From Nocardioides anomalus (GTDB taxonomy: Bacteria > Actinomycetota > Actinomycetes > Propionibacteriales > Nocardioidaceae), in contig NZ_CP049257.1 in the NCBI RefSeq assembly GCF_011046535.1, forward strand, positions 4,960,001-5,024,000: a stretch of DNA of 64,000 nt, read 5' to 3'. This document shows, piece after piece, positions 43,002-52,095 of the stretch. A model generated the notes under the pieces. That model saw only the letters and a program-made list of their open reading frames with translations, was not told the DNA's origin and searched no databases. Each line of letters begins with the position of its first letter. The first letter of the stretch is position 1. Made by a program: the position numbers and the translations under genes.

Positions 43002-45072
43002 TCATCGCAGCCGGCCGAGGTAGGCCGCCGTCCGGCGCAGGTCGCGCACCCGCGCCTCCCACGTCACCCCGGCCACGAGCAGCACCGACCCGGCGGTGCC
43101 GATGAGCGCCCACTGCGGCCACAGCGCGGCGTACGGCGCGAGCTCGCGGAGCACCAGCACCAGCCCGACCAGGGCGCCGACGGCCACCGGCGCCGACCAC
43201 CGCAGCGCGGCCCCGCCCAGCACCAGGGCCAGGCACCCTGCGCCGAGCAGCACGGCCCGCGGCGAGACCGGGTCGGTGAGCGCCCAGAGCAGGGACGGCA
43301 CCGTGGCCAGCACCAGCCCGGGCAGCAGCGTCGAGGTGGTGTCCGCGTCCGGGTCCCACCAGAGCCGGTGGGCGCCGACGGCCACGAGGACGAGCGCGGT
43401 CGGCAGGGTGTAGGCCTCCGGTGCGGTCACGCCGAGGTCCCGCAGCCGCACCCACGTGGCCGCGGCCAGCAGCAGGCCGCCCGCCCAGCGGTGGCCGCGC
43501 AGCGTGACCAGCGCCCCGGCCACGGTCAGGTGCACGGCGAGGGCCACGGAGAGGTCGTCGGCGGCCAGCACGCCGAGCGCCGCCACGAGCGCGGTCCCCG
43601 CCGCGACCGCGTCGGCCACCGGCCGCCGCAGGGCCACCGCGAGCAGCCCCGCGACGACCAGCACCGCGAGCGAGCGGACGTCGTACGCCGTGCCGAGCAG
43701 CTCCCCGGCCGTCCACACCGCCGCACCGACGGCCGCCGGGAGGGCCGGCCGGCACCGCCACGCGCTGAGCGCCACGACCTCGAGCAGGACGAGCAGGGTC
43801 AGCACCGCGCTGGGCAGGGCCACCAGCACGCCGAGCGGGCCCAGGACGAGCACGAACACCCACAGCGGCAGCGGGTAGAGGGCTGCCGTCAGCACCGCGC
43901 CGAGGGCCAGCAGCGGCCAGACCGGCACCCGGCGCAGGGTCAGTCGCAGGGCCAGCGCGACCGCGGCCACGCCGGCGGACAGCACCAGCGGGTCGAGCTC
44001 CACCGCACCCGGGGTGAGCCGCACGCCAGCGTCCGCGGCGAACGGCGCCGCCACCGTCACCAGGTTGGTCACCGCCGACGTCGCGAGCCAGGCCACCGGC
44101 GGCAGCAGCACGAGCAGCGCGCCGACCAGCGGCACCCGCGGGACGACCGACCACCGCGGCGGGGTCACCGCCGCGACCACCGCCCAGAGGGCGACGGCGC
44201 CGACCGCGGCCCACCCGATCGCGCTCGGGCCCTCGTCGAGCACCGGCAGCCCGACGGTGCCGGTGAGCACGGTGACGGTGACCGCGGCGGCGAGCGGCCG
44301 CGCCGGCGCCAGCGGCCACAGGACCAGGGCCAGCGCGGCGGTGACCAGCAGCCAGGCGCCGTGGCCCTCGAGCCAGAGCGAGCGCAGCGTCGGCGTCCCC
44401 ACGTCGGCCAGCGCCCACAGCCCCAGCACCAGCCAGGCCAGCCCCCCGACCGCCAGGGAGGTCCAGGGCAGCACGACCCGGCGCCGGGCGAGGGCCAGCG
44501 CCGCGCAGGCCACGACGGCCAGCGCCGGTGCCCAGATCTCGCCGAGGCCCGCGGCGATCGCGGCGACGGCCAGCGGCGCGACGACCTGCGGCGTGACGAG
44601 CCGCAGCAGCGGGAGGCAGGCGGCGAGGACGACGGCGCCGGTCACCGCGACGAGGTGGCCGGGCGCGAGGTCGCCGAGCCAGCCGGCCCGATCGGCGCCG
44701 ACCACGTCGAGCACCAGCAGCCCGAGCGAGACGGTCGTGAGCGCCTCGGCCGCGACCCCGAGGTCGCGCCGGGCCAGCCACTGCCCGCCGGCGCCGGCCA
44801 GGACGGTCAGGCCCAGCAGGGCGGCGGTCCGGCCGCCGACCCCGAGCCAGGTCCAGGCCACGGCCAGGAAGATGACGGCCGCGACGAGCAGGCAGGTGCC
44901 GCCGAGTCCGAGGAGGAGCGTGGGCACCGACGCGGTGCGGAGTCCGCGTCGAGGAGGCAGCGCCGGTCGCACGGGCGCTGGGTACGTCGGCAGGGGCGGG
45001 GGAGGGGGGCGGCGGCGGCTGGTCGAGCACGAAGCCGCAGCGGGGACAGCAGTCGGGGCGCACGGTCACCAC
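43002..45072 (-). CDS. SCO7613-type multi-pass membrane protein, apparent frameshift near N-terminus
   Basis: The main frame (43002-44972) codes ~656 residues with about 18-20 hydrophobic helices, starting RPALPPRRGLRTASVPTLLL. In another frame just upstream, GTG 45072 reads VVTVRPDCCPRCGFVLDQPP, a zinc-ribbon-like start (CPRCG) followed by a proline run, as in SCO7613-type proteins. Removing one base from the G runs at 44993-45009 joins them as PPPLPTYPAPVRPALPPRRG and gives a 689-residue protein. The break is in a homopolymer tract, so a sequence error is likely. Integral membrane protein of unknown function. Confidence 0.65.
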
Positions 45073-45137
45073 CCCATTGCGCCCGCGCGACCCGGTCCGG
45101 CGGCAGCGCGGGCGCGCTCAGGGAGGCTGAGTCCGGG

Positions 45138-45143
45138 TACTCA
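45138..45143 (+). promoter_or_regulatory. -10-like box TACTCA of fpg
   Basis: TACTCA, six bases, GTG 45150; weaker than the other boxes because the last base is A. Confidence 0.35.
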
Positions 45144-45149
45144 TCTGGT

Positions 45150-45959
45150 GTGCCCGAGCTGCCCGAGGTCGAGTCCGCCCGGGCGGTGATCGAGCGCTCC
45201 GGTCTGCGCCGCACGATCGCCGACGTCGACGACGCCGACACCTGGGTGTGCCGCCCGCACACGCCGGGCGAGATCAAGGACGCGCTGGTCGGCCGCACGC
45301 TCACCCGGGCGAACCGCCGGGGCAAGTCGATCTGGTGCGACACCTCCGACGACGGGCCCGCGCTCGGCATCCACCTGGGCATGAGCGGGCGGATCCACAT
45401 CAGCAAGCCCGACCGGGAGGACGACGAGGGCGGCGACTACGTCGGCACCGGCCGCCGGCGCCAGGCGCGGGCGACCAAGCCGGAGTGGGACCGGTTCACC
45501 CTGGTGTTCGAGGACGGCGGCTCGCTGCGCCTGTTCGACAAGCGCCGGCTCGGCCGGGTCCGGCTCGATCCGGACATCGACGCCCTCGGCCCGGACGCCG
45601 CCGAGGTCCGCGCGCCGGACCTGCGCGCGCTGCTCGGCCGCTCGCACACCGCGGTCAAGGCGCGGCTGCTCGACCAGCACGCCATCGCCGGCGTCGGCAA
45701 CCTCCTGGCCGACGAGGCCCTGTGGCAGGCGGCCGTCGACCCGCGCAAGCCGGCCGACGAGCTCACCGCGGAGGAGGCCACCACGCTCGCGCGCACGCTG
45801 CGCACCTCGATCCGCCGCGCGCTCAAGAACGGTGGCGTGCACACCGGCGAGATCATCAAGCACCGCAAGCGCGGCGACCACTGCCCGCGCTGTGGCGCCG
45901 AGATGCAGCGCGCCACGGTCGGCGGCCGCACCACCTGGTTCTGCTCCGCCGAGCAGTAG
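45150..45959 (+). CDS. Formamidopyrimidine-DNA glycosylase family protein
   Basis: Base-excision repair of oxidised purines. GTG 45150 gives MPELPEVE, placing the catalytic proline at residue 2. The 269-residue protein has RRGKSIW (conserved Lys), LGIHLGMSGRI, the helix-two-turn-helix LDQHAIAGVGNLLADEALWQ and a zinc finger. The finger is unusual: CPRCG supplies two cysteines, but the second half is WFCSAEQ with only one, so the fourth ligand is missing or replaced (Glu or His in HCPRC are candidates). It leads a run of three plus-strand genes. Confidence 0.85.
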   Translation: MPELPEVESARAVIERSGLRRTIADVDDADTWVCRPHTPGEIKDALVGRTLTRANRRGKSIWCDTSDDGPALGIHLGMSGRIHISKPDREDDEGGDYVGTGRRRQARATKPEWDRFTLVFEDGGSLRLFDKRRLGRVRLDPDIDALGPDAAEVRAPDLRALLGRSHTAVKARLLDQHAIAGVGNLLADEALWQAAVDPRKPADELTAEEATTLARTLRTSIRRALKNGGVHTGEIIKHRKRGDHCPRCGAEMQRATVGGRTTWFCSAEQ

Positions 45960-45979
45960 CCCGTGCAAGGCTCACCGCC

Positions 45980-46558
45980 ATGGTGGGCCACAACCAGCGC
46001 GTGGACGCGGCGGAGACGCTGATCTCGGTCGACGTCGAGACCGGCGGCGCGACGCCGGGCGACTACGCGCTGCTCTCGATCGGCGCCTGCCTGGTCGACG
46101 ACCCGGAGAGGACGTACTACGTCGAGCTGCGGCCCGAGGACAAGCGCACGACGCTCGAGGCCCTCGAGGTCAGCAAGCTCTCGCTCGACGTCCTGCGGAC
46201 CATGGGCGTGCCGCCCGACGAGGCGATGCCGCAGTTCGCGGCCTGGGTGGCCGAGGTGGTGCCGGAGGGACACCGCGCGGTGTTCGTGGGCTTCAACGCG
46301 GCCTTCGACTGGATGTTCGTGGCCGACTACTTCGAGCGCTACGTCGGGCGCAACCCGTTCGGCCACAGCCCGCTCGACATCAAGGCGTTCGCGATGGGCC
46401 GGCTGGGCAGCACGTGGGCGGAGACGAGCATGAAGGTGCTGGGCCCGAAGTACTTGTCAGGTCGGCCCCTCGCCCACCACGCTCTCTCCGACGCGCAGGA
46501 CCAGGCCGCCCTGTTCCGCGCGCTGTACGACGAGCCCGCGCACGCGCACGACGACTAG
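45980..46558 (+). CDS. 3'-5' exonuclease, DEDDh (RNase T/DnaQ-like) family
   Basis: 192 residues. Exo I SVDVETGG (Asp18, Glu20), Exo II VGFNAAFDWMFV, and Exo III HHALSDAQDQAALF with the His-x4-Asp of the DEDDh class. The metal-dependent active site is complete, so activity on DNA or RNA 3' ends is expected. No polymerase domain is attached. ATG 45980 lies 20 bp after fpg, and the next gene starts 7 bp after its stop, so the three are likely co-transcribed in a repair or nucleic-acid context. Confidence 0.85.
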   Translation: MVGHNQRVDAAETLISVDVETGGATPGDYALLSIGACLVDDPERTYYVELRPEDKRTTLEALEVSKLSLDVLRTMGVPPDEAMPQFAAWVAEVVPEGHRAVFVGFNAAFDWMFVADYFERYVGRNPFGHSPLDIKAFAMGRLGSTWAETSMKVLGPKYLSGRPLAHHALSDAQDQAALFRALYDEPAHAHDD

Positions 46559-46565
46559 GACCACG

Positions 46566-47912
46566 ATGAGCGAGACCCCGGCCCCCGAGGACGACGTCAC
46601 CCGGCTGGTGGAGTCGGCGCAACGGCTCGGGATCGAGCTGGACGCCGCCGACACCGAGCGCTGGCTCGCGGCCATGACCCGCGAGGACGGCGTCGAGACC
46701 GAGGACATCGTCATCGACGAGACCGCGGGCGTCTTCGGCCACCGGGTGAGCATGCTCGACTTCAGCGCGCGCGACCTGGCCCGGTTCCGCGCGATCGGCG
46801 CGATCGTCGAGGTGACCGGGCCCGAGGGCGTGGCCGAGGGTGCGCTGGCCCTCTCCGGCTCCGCGGCGCAGTCCAAGATCCAGACCCACCCGGGCGACGC
46901 GGACTTCTTCCAGCGGCTCAACATCCGGGCGGTGAGCCGGGCGGAGGCGTGCTCGGTCCTGGCCGGGCTGATGCGGGACAAGGCGATCGGGTTCGAGACC
47001 GGCCCGACGTACCAGTTCATCGAGGCCAAGTGGAGCTCCTACCCGTTCGACTGCGTCCGCGCCGGCGCGCCGCAGCGCAAGGGGGCGCCGATCTCCTGGC
47101 GGATCGACGAGATCAGGGCCGGTGAGCTCGGCGTCGAGGTCGACGGCACCCCCACGACGCTGCGCTGGGACGAGCTGGCGTCCGAGCCGGGCTGGTGCAA
47201 GCTCGACTGGGTCGTGGTCGACCCCGAGCGGCACCGGCTCACCAACGCCAGCAACGTCATCGACGTGACCTGGGAGTCGCCGGACGGTGACATCGTCGCG
47301 CTGGACGGCTACCTGGACGCCTACTTCCAGGAGGTCTACCTCGACGCCGAGCAGCTGCCGACGTTCACCAAGGTCGTCCAGCACGTCTCGGGCGACGCGC
47401 TCGACCACTACGTCGACCAGCTCGAGGGCGAGGTCCGCAAGTACCTCGACGCCGGCCACGCCAACTACGGCAAGGCCGCCAAGCGGATGTACAACGTCTT
47501 CCGGCTCACCGGCCGCCACCTCGACGCGGCGTACGTCCGCGAGCTGTTCGACGAGCCGACCACGATGCTCTACCAGGTCTGGTCGCTGATCGGGACGCTG
47601 GAGAACGCCGCCGCGCCCGGCTCCACGGTCCCGGTCGAGACCGTCCAGGCGCAGACCGACGACCTGGTGCTCACGGTGGTCCAGGCGCTCGACGGCGTCC
47701 AGGAGACCGAGCTGGTCGCGGCGCTGCTCAAGCTGCGCAGCGCGCTGGAGGAGACCGCCGAGGGCGGCGAGCTGGCCGCCGAGGGATCGGTCGACATCGA
47801 GTCGGCCAAGACCCAGGTCGTGAACCTCATCAACAACTTCTTCCGCGACCGGCTCACCGCGGTGCCGACGATCAAGGAGTACATGGACTCCGTCGCGGCC
47901 GCCGCGCGCTGA
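46566..47912 (+). CDS. Hypothetical protein, candidate nucleotidyltransferase fold
   Basis: 448 residues, no membrane segment. Not a family I can name. Residues 98-114 read GSAAQSKIQTHPGDADF, which fits the polymerase-beta-type pattern hG[GS]-x9-13-Dh[DE]h (G98-S99, eleven residues, D111-x-D113). A possible third carboxylate is D214 in KLDWVVVD, at the end of a strand as expected. The C-terminal ~200 residues are helical (YVDQLEGEVRKYLDAGHANY, KRMYNVFRLTGRHLDAAYVR), reminiscent of a PAP/OAS-like helical domain. ATG 46566 follows AGGACC. Tight linkage to a 3'-5' exonuclease is compatible with opposing 3'-end activities. The assignment is inference from one motif plus spacing. Confidence 0.5.
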   Translation: MSETPAPEDDVTRLVESAQRLGIELDAADTERWLAAMTREDGVETEDIVIDETAGVFGHRVSMLDFSARDLARFRAIGAIVEVTGPEGVAEGALALSGSAAQSKIQTHPGDADFFQRLNIRAVSRAEACSVLAGLMRDKAIGFETGPTYQFIEAKWSSYPFDCVRAGAPQRKGAPISWRIDEIRAGELGVEVDGTPTTLRWDELASEPGWCKLDWVVVDPERHRLTNASNVIDVTWESPDGDIVALDGYLDAYFQEVYLDAEQLPTFTKVVQHVSGDALDHYVDQLEGEVRKYLDAGHANYGKAAKRMYNVFRLTGRHLDAAYVRELFDEPTTMLYQVWSLIGTLENAAAPGSTVPVETVQAQTDDLVLTVVQALDGVQETELVAALLKLRSALEETAEGGELAAEGSVDIESAKTQVVNLINNFFRDRLTAVPTIKEYMDSVAAAAR

Positions 47913-47922
47913 GGCCGGGACG

Positions 47923-48123
47923 TCAGCTCGGGCGCGGCGCCTTGCAGCTGATCTTGGGGTCGACGCCGACGTAGTTGAGCGGTCCGGCCACGACCGTGAC
48001 CGCGGTCGTGGCGCCGGACCGGCAGTCCACGGTGCGGTCGTTGTCGAAGTAGCCACGCTGGGCGGCGGCGGCCGCCCCGATCACCAGCCAGACCACCAGC
48101 ACGACCCCGATGACGAGCCTCAT
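47923..48123 (-). CDS. Small membrane protein
   Basis: 66 residues from ATG 48123 (GGAG upstream). One N-terminal membrane helix or uncleaved signal (LVIGVVLVVWLVIGAAAAAQ), then an outer part with two cysteines (VDCRSG, ISCKAP) that could form a disulfide. No family recognised. Convergent with the gene at 46566, 10 bp apart. Confidence 0.6.
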   Translation of the reverse strand: MRLVIGVVLVVWLVIGAAAAAQRGYFDNDRTVDCRSGATTAVTVVAGPLNYVGVDPKISCKAPRPS

Positions 48124-48303
48124 CCCGCTCCACCTCCCGGCGTGGTCGGCCTCCCGCGACGCCGACCCGCCCCTTGAGTACCCCGAACCCCGCACCCGCG
48201 GCAAGGGGTCGGACCCCCGGGACCCGATGGCCCGTCCGGGCCAGGGGTACGCCGGGCGCACGAGCCCGGAACCTTCCACCTGCCGCCACGCCCGCGCCGG
48301 CCC

Positions 48304-48309
48304 TACGGT
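48304..48309 (+). promoter_or_regulatory. -10 box TACGGT of the WXG/C39-like gene
   Basis: TACGGT, six bases, GTG 48316. Confidence 0.5.
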
Positions 48310-48315
48310 CTGGGC

Positions 48316-49347
48316 GTGACGCAGCTGCTCGGGATGGACACCACCGCGGGGCTCGCCACCGGCGACACGCTGGCGCGCGGGGCCGAGGAGCTCCTCGCCC
48401 TGGCCGGGCGTCTCGAGAGCAGCCTGCACGCCTTCGACTGGACCGGGCCGGACGCCGAACGGGTCCGCGACGGCTGGTCGGCGACCGAGCGGCCCGCCCT
48501 CGACGCGGCCGCACGCTTCGTGGCCGCGCTGGCGGCGGCCCTGCGCGAGGAGGCCCGGAGCCAGGACGAGGTGTCGGGGGACGGCGGCGCGGGCTCGGGC
48601 GCCGCGGCGCCGAGCGCGCTGACCACCCCACAGGACCCCGCCGCCCAGCAGGTCCGGGCCCTCACCGACCGGGCCCAGCGCAGGGGACTGCAGGGCGAGG
48701 CCCTCCAGCGCTACCACGACCGGCTGGCCGCGATGACGCCCGAGCAGGTGGCCGCCCTGGACCCGACCCGCTTCCACGGCACCCAGCCCGACCAGACGAC
48801 CTGCGGCTCGGCGAGCCTGGTCATGTCGCGGATGATCAACGACCCGGCGTACGCGATGAAGGTGCTGGACGGCTACGACCCCGCCACCGGCCAGACGACG
48901 GGCGGTGACGCGCAGAGCCGCTTCGGCGCCGAGGCCCTGGCCATGCACCACCAGACCAACGGCTGGCACTCCCGCGACGGCGAGCTCAACCCGGCCTGGC
49001 CCGAGGGCTGGGGCACGCACCCGCACGACGCGGCCCGCGAGATGTCCGCGGCCGGCGGCTCGGGCGTGCCGGGGACGACGTACGGCTGGCACCTCGTCGG
49101 CGACCGCGGCTCCAGCTACGACCAGATCGCGCAGGCCGTCCGGGCGGGCCACACGGTGCCGGTGTACGTCGGCGACTGGGCGCCGCGGCACGTGGTGCTG
49201 GCCACCGCCTCCGACGCCGGGTCGATCACGTTCTACGAGCCCGGCGGCGGGCAGTCGGTGACGGTCACCCGCGAGCAGTGGCTGGCCGACCGCGAGAGCC
49301 TCGGCGGCTGGCACGAGCCGTGGTTCGTGGTGACCCCCGACCGCTGA
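48316..49347 (+). CDS. WXG100-like domain fused to a C39-like cysteine peptidase domain
   Basis: 343 residues, no classical signal peptide. The N-terminal ~85 residues are two helices around LHAFDWTGPDAERVRDGWSA, the WXG100-like shape of type VII secretion substrates. A Gly/Ala linker and a charged helix follow. The C-terminal domain (~155-343) has the pattern of papain-like C39 folds: TQPDQTTCGSASLVMSRMIN (Gln-x5-Cys nucleophile), WAPRHVVLATA (His) and ITFYEPGGG (third residue). It could be an exported peptidase or toxin-like effector. No immunity gene or ESX machinery is seen nearby. Confidence 0.65.
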   Translation: MTQLLGMDTTAGLATGDTLARGAEELLALAGRLESSLHAFDWTGPDAERVRDGWSATERPALDAAARFVAALAAALREEARSQDEVSGDGGAGSGAAAPSALTTPQDPAAQQVRALTDRAQRRGLQGEALQRYHDRLAAMTPEQVAALDPTRFHGTQPDQTTCGSASLVMSRMINDPAYAMKVLDGYDPATGQTTGGDAQSRFGAEALAMHHQTNGWHSRDGELNPAWPEGWGTHPHDAAREMSAAGGSGVPGTTYGWHLVGDRGSSYDQIAQAVRAGHTVPVYVGDWAPRHVVLATASDAGSITFYEPGGGQSVTVTREQWLADRESLGGWHEPWFVVTPDR

Positions 49348-49350
49348 CGA

Positions 49351-49848
49351 TCAGGAGGCCGGCGCGGCCTTCTTGGCCGCCGACAGCGCGCCGTACGCCG
49401 CCGCCGCGGCCAGCGCGGCCGCACCCAGCGCGGTCGAGGCGCCGGTGCGCTCGATGCCCAGGGCGTGGTCCAGGGAGACGTCGCCGGGGCCGTCCTCGGC
49501 GAAGGCCAGCGCGGCGGCGATGAGCACCGCGTTGTACTCCCAGCCGCCGCTGGAGACCCAGGGGCCGTTGGCGCGGTGGACCTTCTCGATCGCGACCAGC
49601 ATGGTGCCGCTCAGCATCGAGGCGGCGACGGGTGTGAACAGACCGAGCGCGAGCAGACCGCCGCCGACGGTCTCGCTGAGGCCGGCGGCGTAGGCGTTGC
49701 GCCGCGGCGGGTGCATGCCCATCTGCTCCATGCCGGCGGTCATCCCCTCGATGCCGGGGCCCCCGAACCAGCCCTTGAGCTTCTGGGTGCCGTGGCCCAC
49801 GAAGAGGGCACCGATGAGGACGCGGGAGGTCAGCTTGGCGAGGCGCAT
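49351..49848 (-). CDS. DoxX family membrane protein
   Basis: 165 residues with four membrane helices. The start RLAKLTSRVLIGALFVGHGT, then QKLKGWFGGPGIEGMTAGME, is typical of DoxX proteins. The middle YAAGLSETVGGGLLALGLFT, MLSGTMLVAIEKVHR and YNAVLIAAALAFAEDGPGDV complete the four-helix pattern. Members are linked to redox or thiol stress in actinobacteria. It ends 3 bp from the previous convergent gene. Confidence 0.85.
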   Translation of the reverse strand: MRLAKLTSRVLIGALFVGHGTQKLKGWFGGPGIEGMTAGMEQMGMHPPRRNAYAAGLSETVGGGLLALGLFTPVAASMLSGTMLVAIEKVHRANGPWVSSGGWEYNAVLIAAALAFAEDGPGDVSLDHALGIERTGASTALGAAALAAAAAYGALSAAKKAAPAS

Positions 49849-49879
49849 GAGCGAGTGGTACCCGAAGCGGACCGGGGTA

Positions 49880-51568
49880 TCACTTCCGCAGCGGCAGCTG
49901 GACCAGGGTGATCGAGGACGCCGGCAGCGACAGGCGCAGCGCCTGGCCGCGCAGCCGGACCGAGCGGACCTTGCGGATCTTCTTCCCGGCGTACTGGTAG
50001 GCCTTCGGCTCGCCGCGCGGCCGGGCGTGCTGGAGGGCCACGGACGTCTTGAGGGCCCGGGTGGCCTTGTTGACCACGACGAGGGTGAGCGGGCCGCGCT
50101 TGCCCACGCGGGCGGCGTACACCGAGACGGTGCGCTGGTCGCTGCTGGTGGCGGCCACGCCGCGGTCGCCGAACGCGTGGCCCCTCCCGTCGTAGTTGCG
50201 GAAGATCCGGAACGCCGCCTCCGGCACGCCGGAGCTGCCGTCGGGCCAGAACGTCGCGAGGTCGACGCCCTCGCGGCCGAGGAGGCCGAGGGTGTCGGCC
50301 TGGATGACGTTCTGCAGGCGCGGGTCGTCGGTGACGTCGAGCGCCATGTTGTACTCGCTGATCCCCAGCTTGGTGCCGGGGTAGTTGTCCTTGACCCACG
50401 CGCGCATCCGCGGGACCAGCCCGATCTTCTGACCGATCCACGACGGGTCGGTGTAGTCGGTGTCGTAGAGCGGGCGGGTCACGTCGGTGACGGGGGAGTA
50501 GTTCCCCTGCGGGTAGTAGTGCAGGTCGAAGTAGTCCAGCAGCCGCTGGCCGGTCTGCCGCTCCTGCGCGGCGAACTGCTGGAGGTACCACGCCGACAGC
50601 TCGGTGCCGCCGTGCGCGGCCCGGTCCGGCGAGCTGGCGAAGCAGCCCCGGTCGATGTCGTCGGCCGCCGAGCAGAAGTAGTTGGGCCAGCCCCACTCGG
50701 CCGGTCCGAGCGTCTTCGCGGTCGGGTCGGCCTGCTTGACCGCGGTGGCCAGGTCGCGCGACTTGGCCCACAGCTCGTCGTACGTCGTGGGCTGGGGGTG
50801 GAAGTCGTGGTGCGTCTCGTCCCACAGGTTGGGCTCGTTGCCGAGCGCGTAGATCGACACCCCGCCGTGCGCCGCGTCGCCGTACCTCTGCACCAGCGAG
50901 GAGATCCACTGCGCGGAGAAGGACGGGCCGACCGCGACCCCGGCGGTGGTCGGGTCGGCGGTGAGCCACTGCCCGCCGCGCCGGCCGTTGCCGCAGCTGG
51001 CGTGGAACGGGTCGTGGGCGTCCTGCGGGTCGGCCGAGGCGGGGTAGCTGCACGGGTGGTCGCCGGAGTACGACACCGCCTTGGCCACCCACCCCATGAG
51101 CGGCAGGGTGAGCAGGGTCTGCGTGCGCGTCGAGCGGTCCTGCTGGACCTGCGCGTCGGCCGCGCTGAAGTCCTGGCCCTGCTTGCAGTAGCCGAAGGCC
51201 GCGGTCCAGCAGTCGGCGAAGTTGGTGAAGTAGTAGTCCTGGCCGCGGTTGCTGCCCCGGACCTGCCAGTTGTAGGTCTCGGTGGCGTTGCCGCCCCACC
51301 GGTCCACGGGCAGGTCCACGGTCCTGGCGAATCCCGCGTCGGCGAAGTTCACCCCGTAGACCAGCGGCGAGATCCGGTGCGTGCCCTTCTTGAGGTCGAC
51401 GCTCAGCCGCGGGCCCTTGGCCGGCTTGGCCACCGAGGTCTGCGCGGGGCGTGGCGCTGCCGCCGCTGCTGCCGGAACGGCCGGCGCGGCAGCGGTGTCG
51501 GTGGTCGGGGCCGCGGTCAGCGCGGCGGCCAGGAGCCCGGCGACGGCCAGCGGGGGGAGCAGGCGCAC
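49880..51568 (-). CDS. Secreted glycoside hydrolase family 44-like endoglucanase
   Basis: 562 residues from GTG 51568, which gives a good signal peptide (RLLPPLAVAGLLAAALTAAP). The barrel starts ISPLVYGVNFAD and has the GH44 block DRWGGNATETYNWQ, the acid/base glutamate in IYALGNEPNLWDETHHDF and the nucleophile candidate in LGISEYNMAL. A C-terminal beta domain (~470-560) follows, as in GH44 enzymes. Expected to cleave beta-1,4-glucans or xyloglucan outside the cell. No carbohydrate-binding module is seen. Confidence 0.8.
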   Translation of the reverse strand: MRLLPPLAVAGLLAAALTAAPTTDTAAAPAVPAAAAAAPRPAQTSVAKPAKGPRLSVDLKKGTHRISPLVYGVNFADAGFARTVDLPVDRWGGNATETYNWQVRGSNRGQDYYFTNFADCWTAAFGYCKQGQDFSAADAQVQQDRSTRTQTLLTLPLMGWVAKAVSYSGDHPCSYPASADPQDAHDPFHASCGNGRRGGQWLTADPTTAGVAVGPSFSAQWISSLVQRYGDAAHGGVSIYALGNEPNLWDETHHDFHPQPTTYDELWAKSRDLATAVKQADPTAKTLGPAEWGWPNYFCSAADDIDRGCFASSPDRAAHGGTELSAWYLQQFAAQERQTGQRLLDYFDLHYYPQGNYSPVTDVTRPLYDTDYTDPSWIGQKIGLVPRMRAWVKDNYPGTKLGISEYNMALDVTDDPRLQNVIQADTLGLLGREGVDLATFWPDGSSGVPEAAFRIFRNYDGRGHAFGDRGVAATSSDQRTVSVYAARVGKRGPLTLVVVNKATRALKTSVALQHARPRGEPKAYQYAGKKIRKVRSVRLRGQALRLSLPASSITLVQLPLRK

Positions 51569-51631
51569 CCACCGATCGTCGCACCTGTCAAGGCTTGACG
51601 TGCGCGCTTCGGGCGAGCGAGCGTTTCCGCC

Positions 51632-52015
51632 ATGGAGCGTCTCCGGCACGAGAACGCCGCGACCGTCCTGGTCGACCCGCGCGTGCTGCGCGACCTCGAG
51701 GTCGAGCTGATGGCCCAGGACCTCCGGCTCTGGCCGGTGGCCACCGCCCCCATCTGCACCGACGGCCCGCGCACGGCGTTCCAGATCCGCCGGCGCATGC
51801 TGACGGCCAAGCGCGGCGCCTGGGACGACGCCGCGGGCTGGGTGCCGGTGTGGATCGCCTTCGGCGAGAGCTGGCAGCCCGGCCCCGACCCGCTGCCGTG
51901 GGAGGCGCACCAGGTGCTCTACCGGACCCTCGACGCCCACGCCGACCACGTGCGCTACCGCAAGGGGCTCGGCGGGATACCACGGCTGGACGTGCCCCGG
52001 GAACTGGCCAGCTGA
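51632..52015 (+). CDS. Hypothetical protein
   Basis: 127 residues, soluble. Trp-rich, strand-rich centre (GPRTAFQIRRRMLTAKRGAW, VPVWIAFGESWQPGPDPLPW) and a basic C-terminus. Not recognised. ATG 51632 lies 63 bp from the divergent GH44 start. The composition is like its neighbours, so it is probably a real gene. Confidence 0.6.
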   Translation: MERLRHENAATVLVDPRVLRDLEVELMAQDLRLWPVATAPICTDGPRTAFQIRRRMLTAKRGAWDDAAGWVPVWIAFGESWQPGPDPLPWEAHQVLYRTLDAHADHVRYRKGLGGIPRLDVPRELAS

Positions 52016-52095
52016 GCCATCGACGTCCGCGGACCCTCCCTCTAGAGTCGAGGGAGGTCGTCCTCTCGAGGAGGCGACGACAAGGGGGATCTGCG

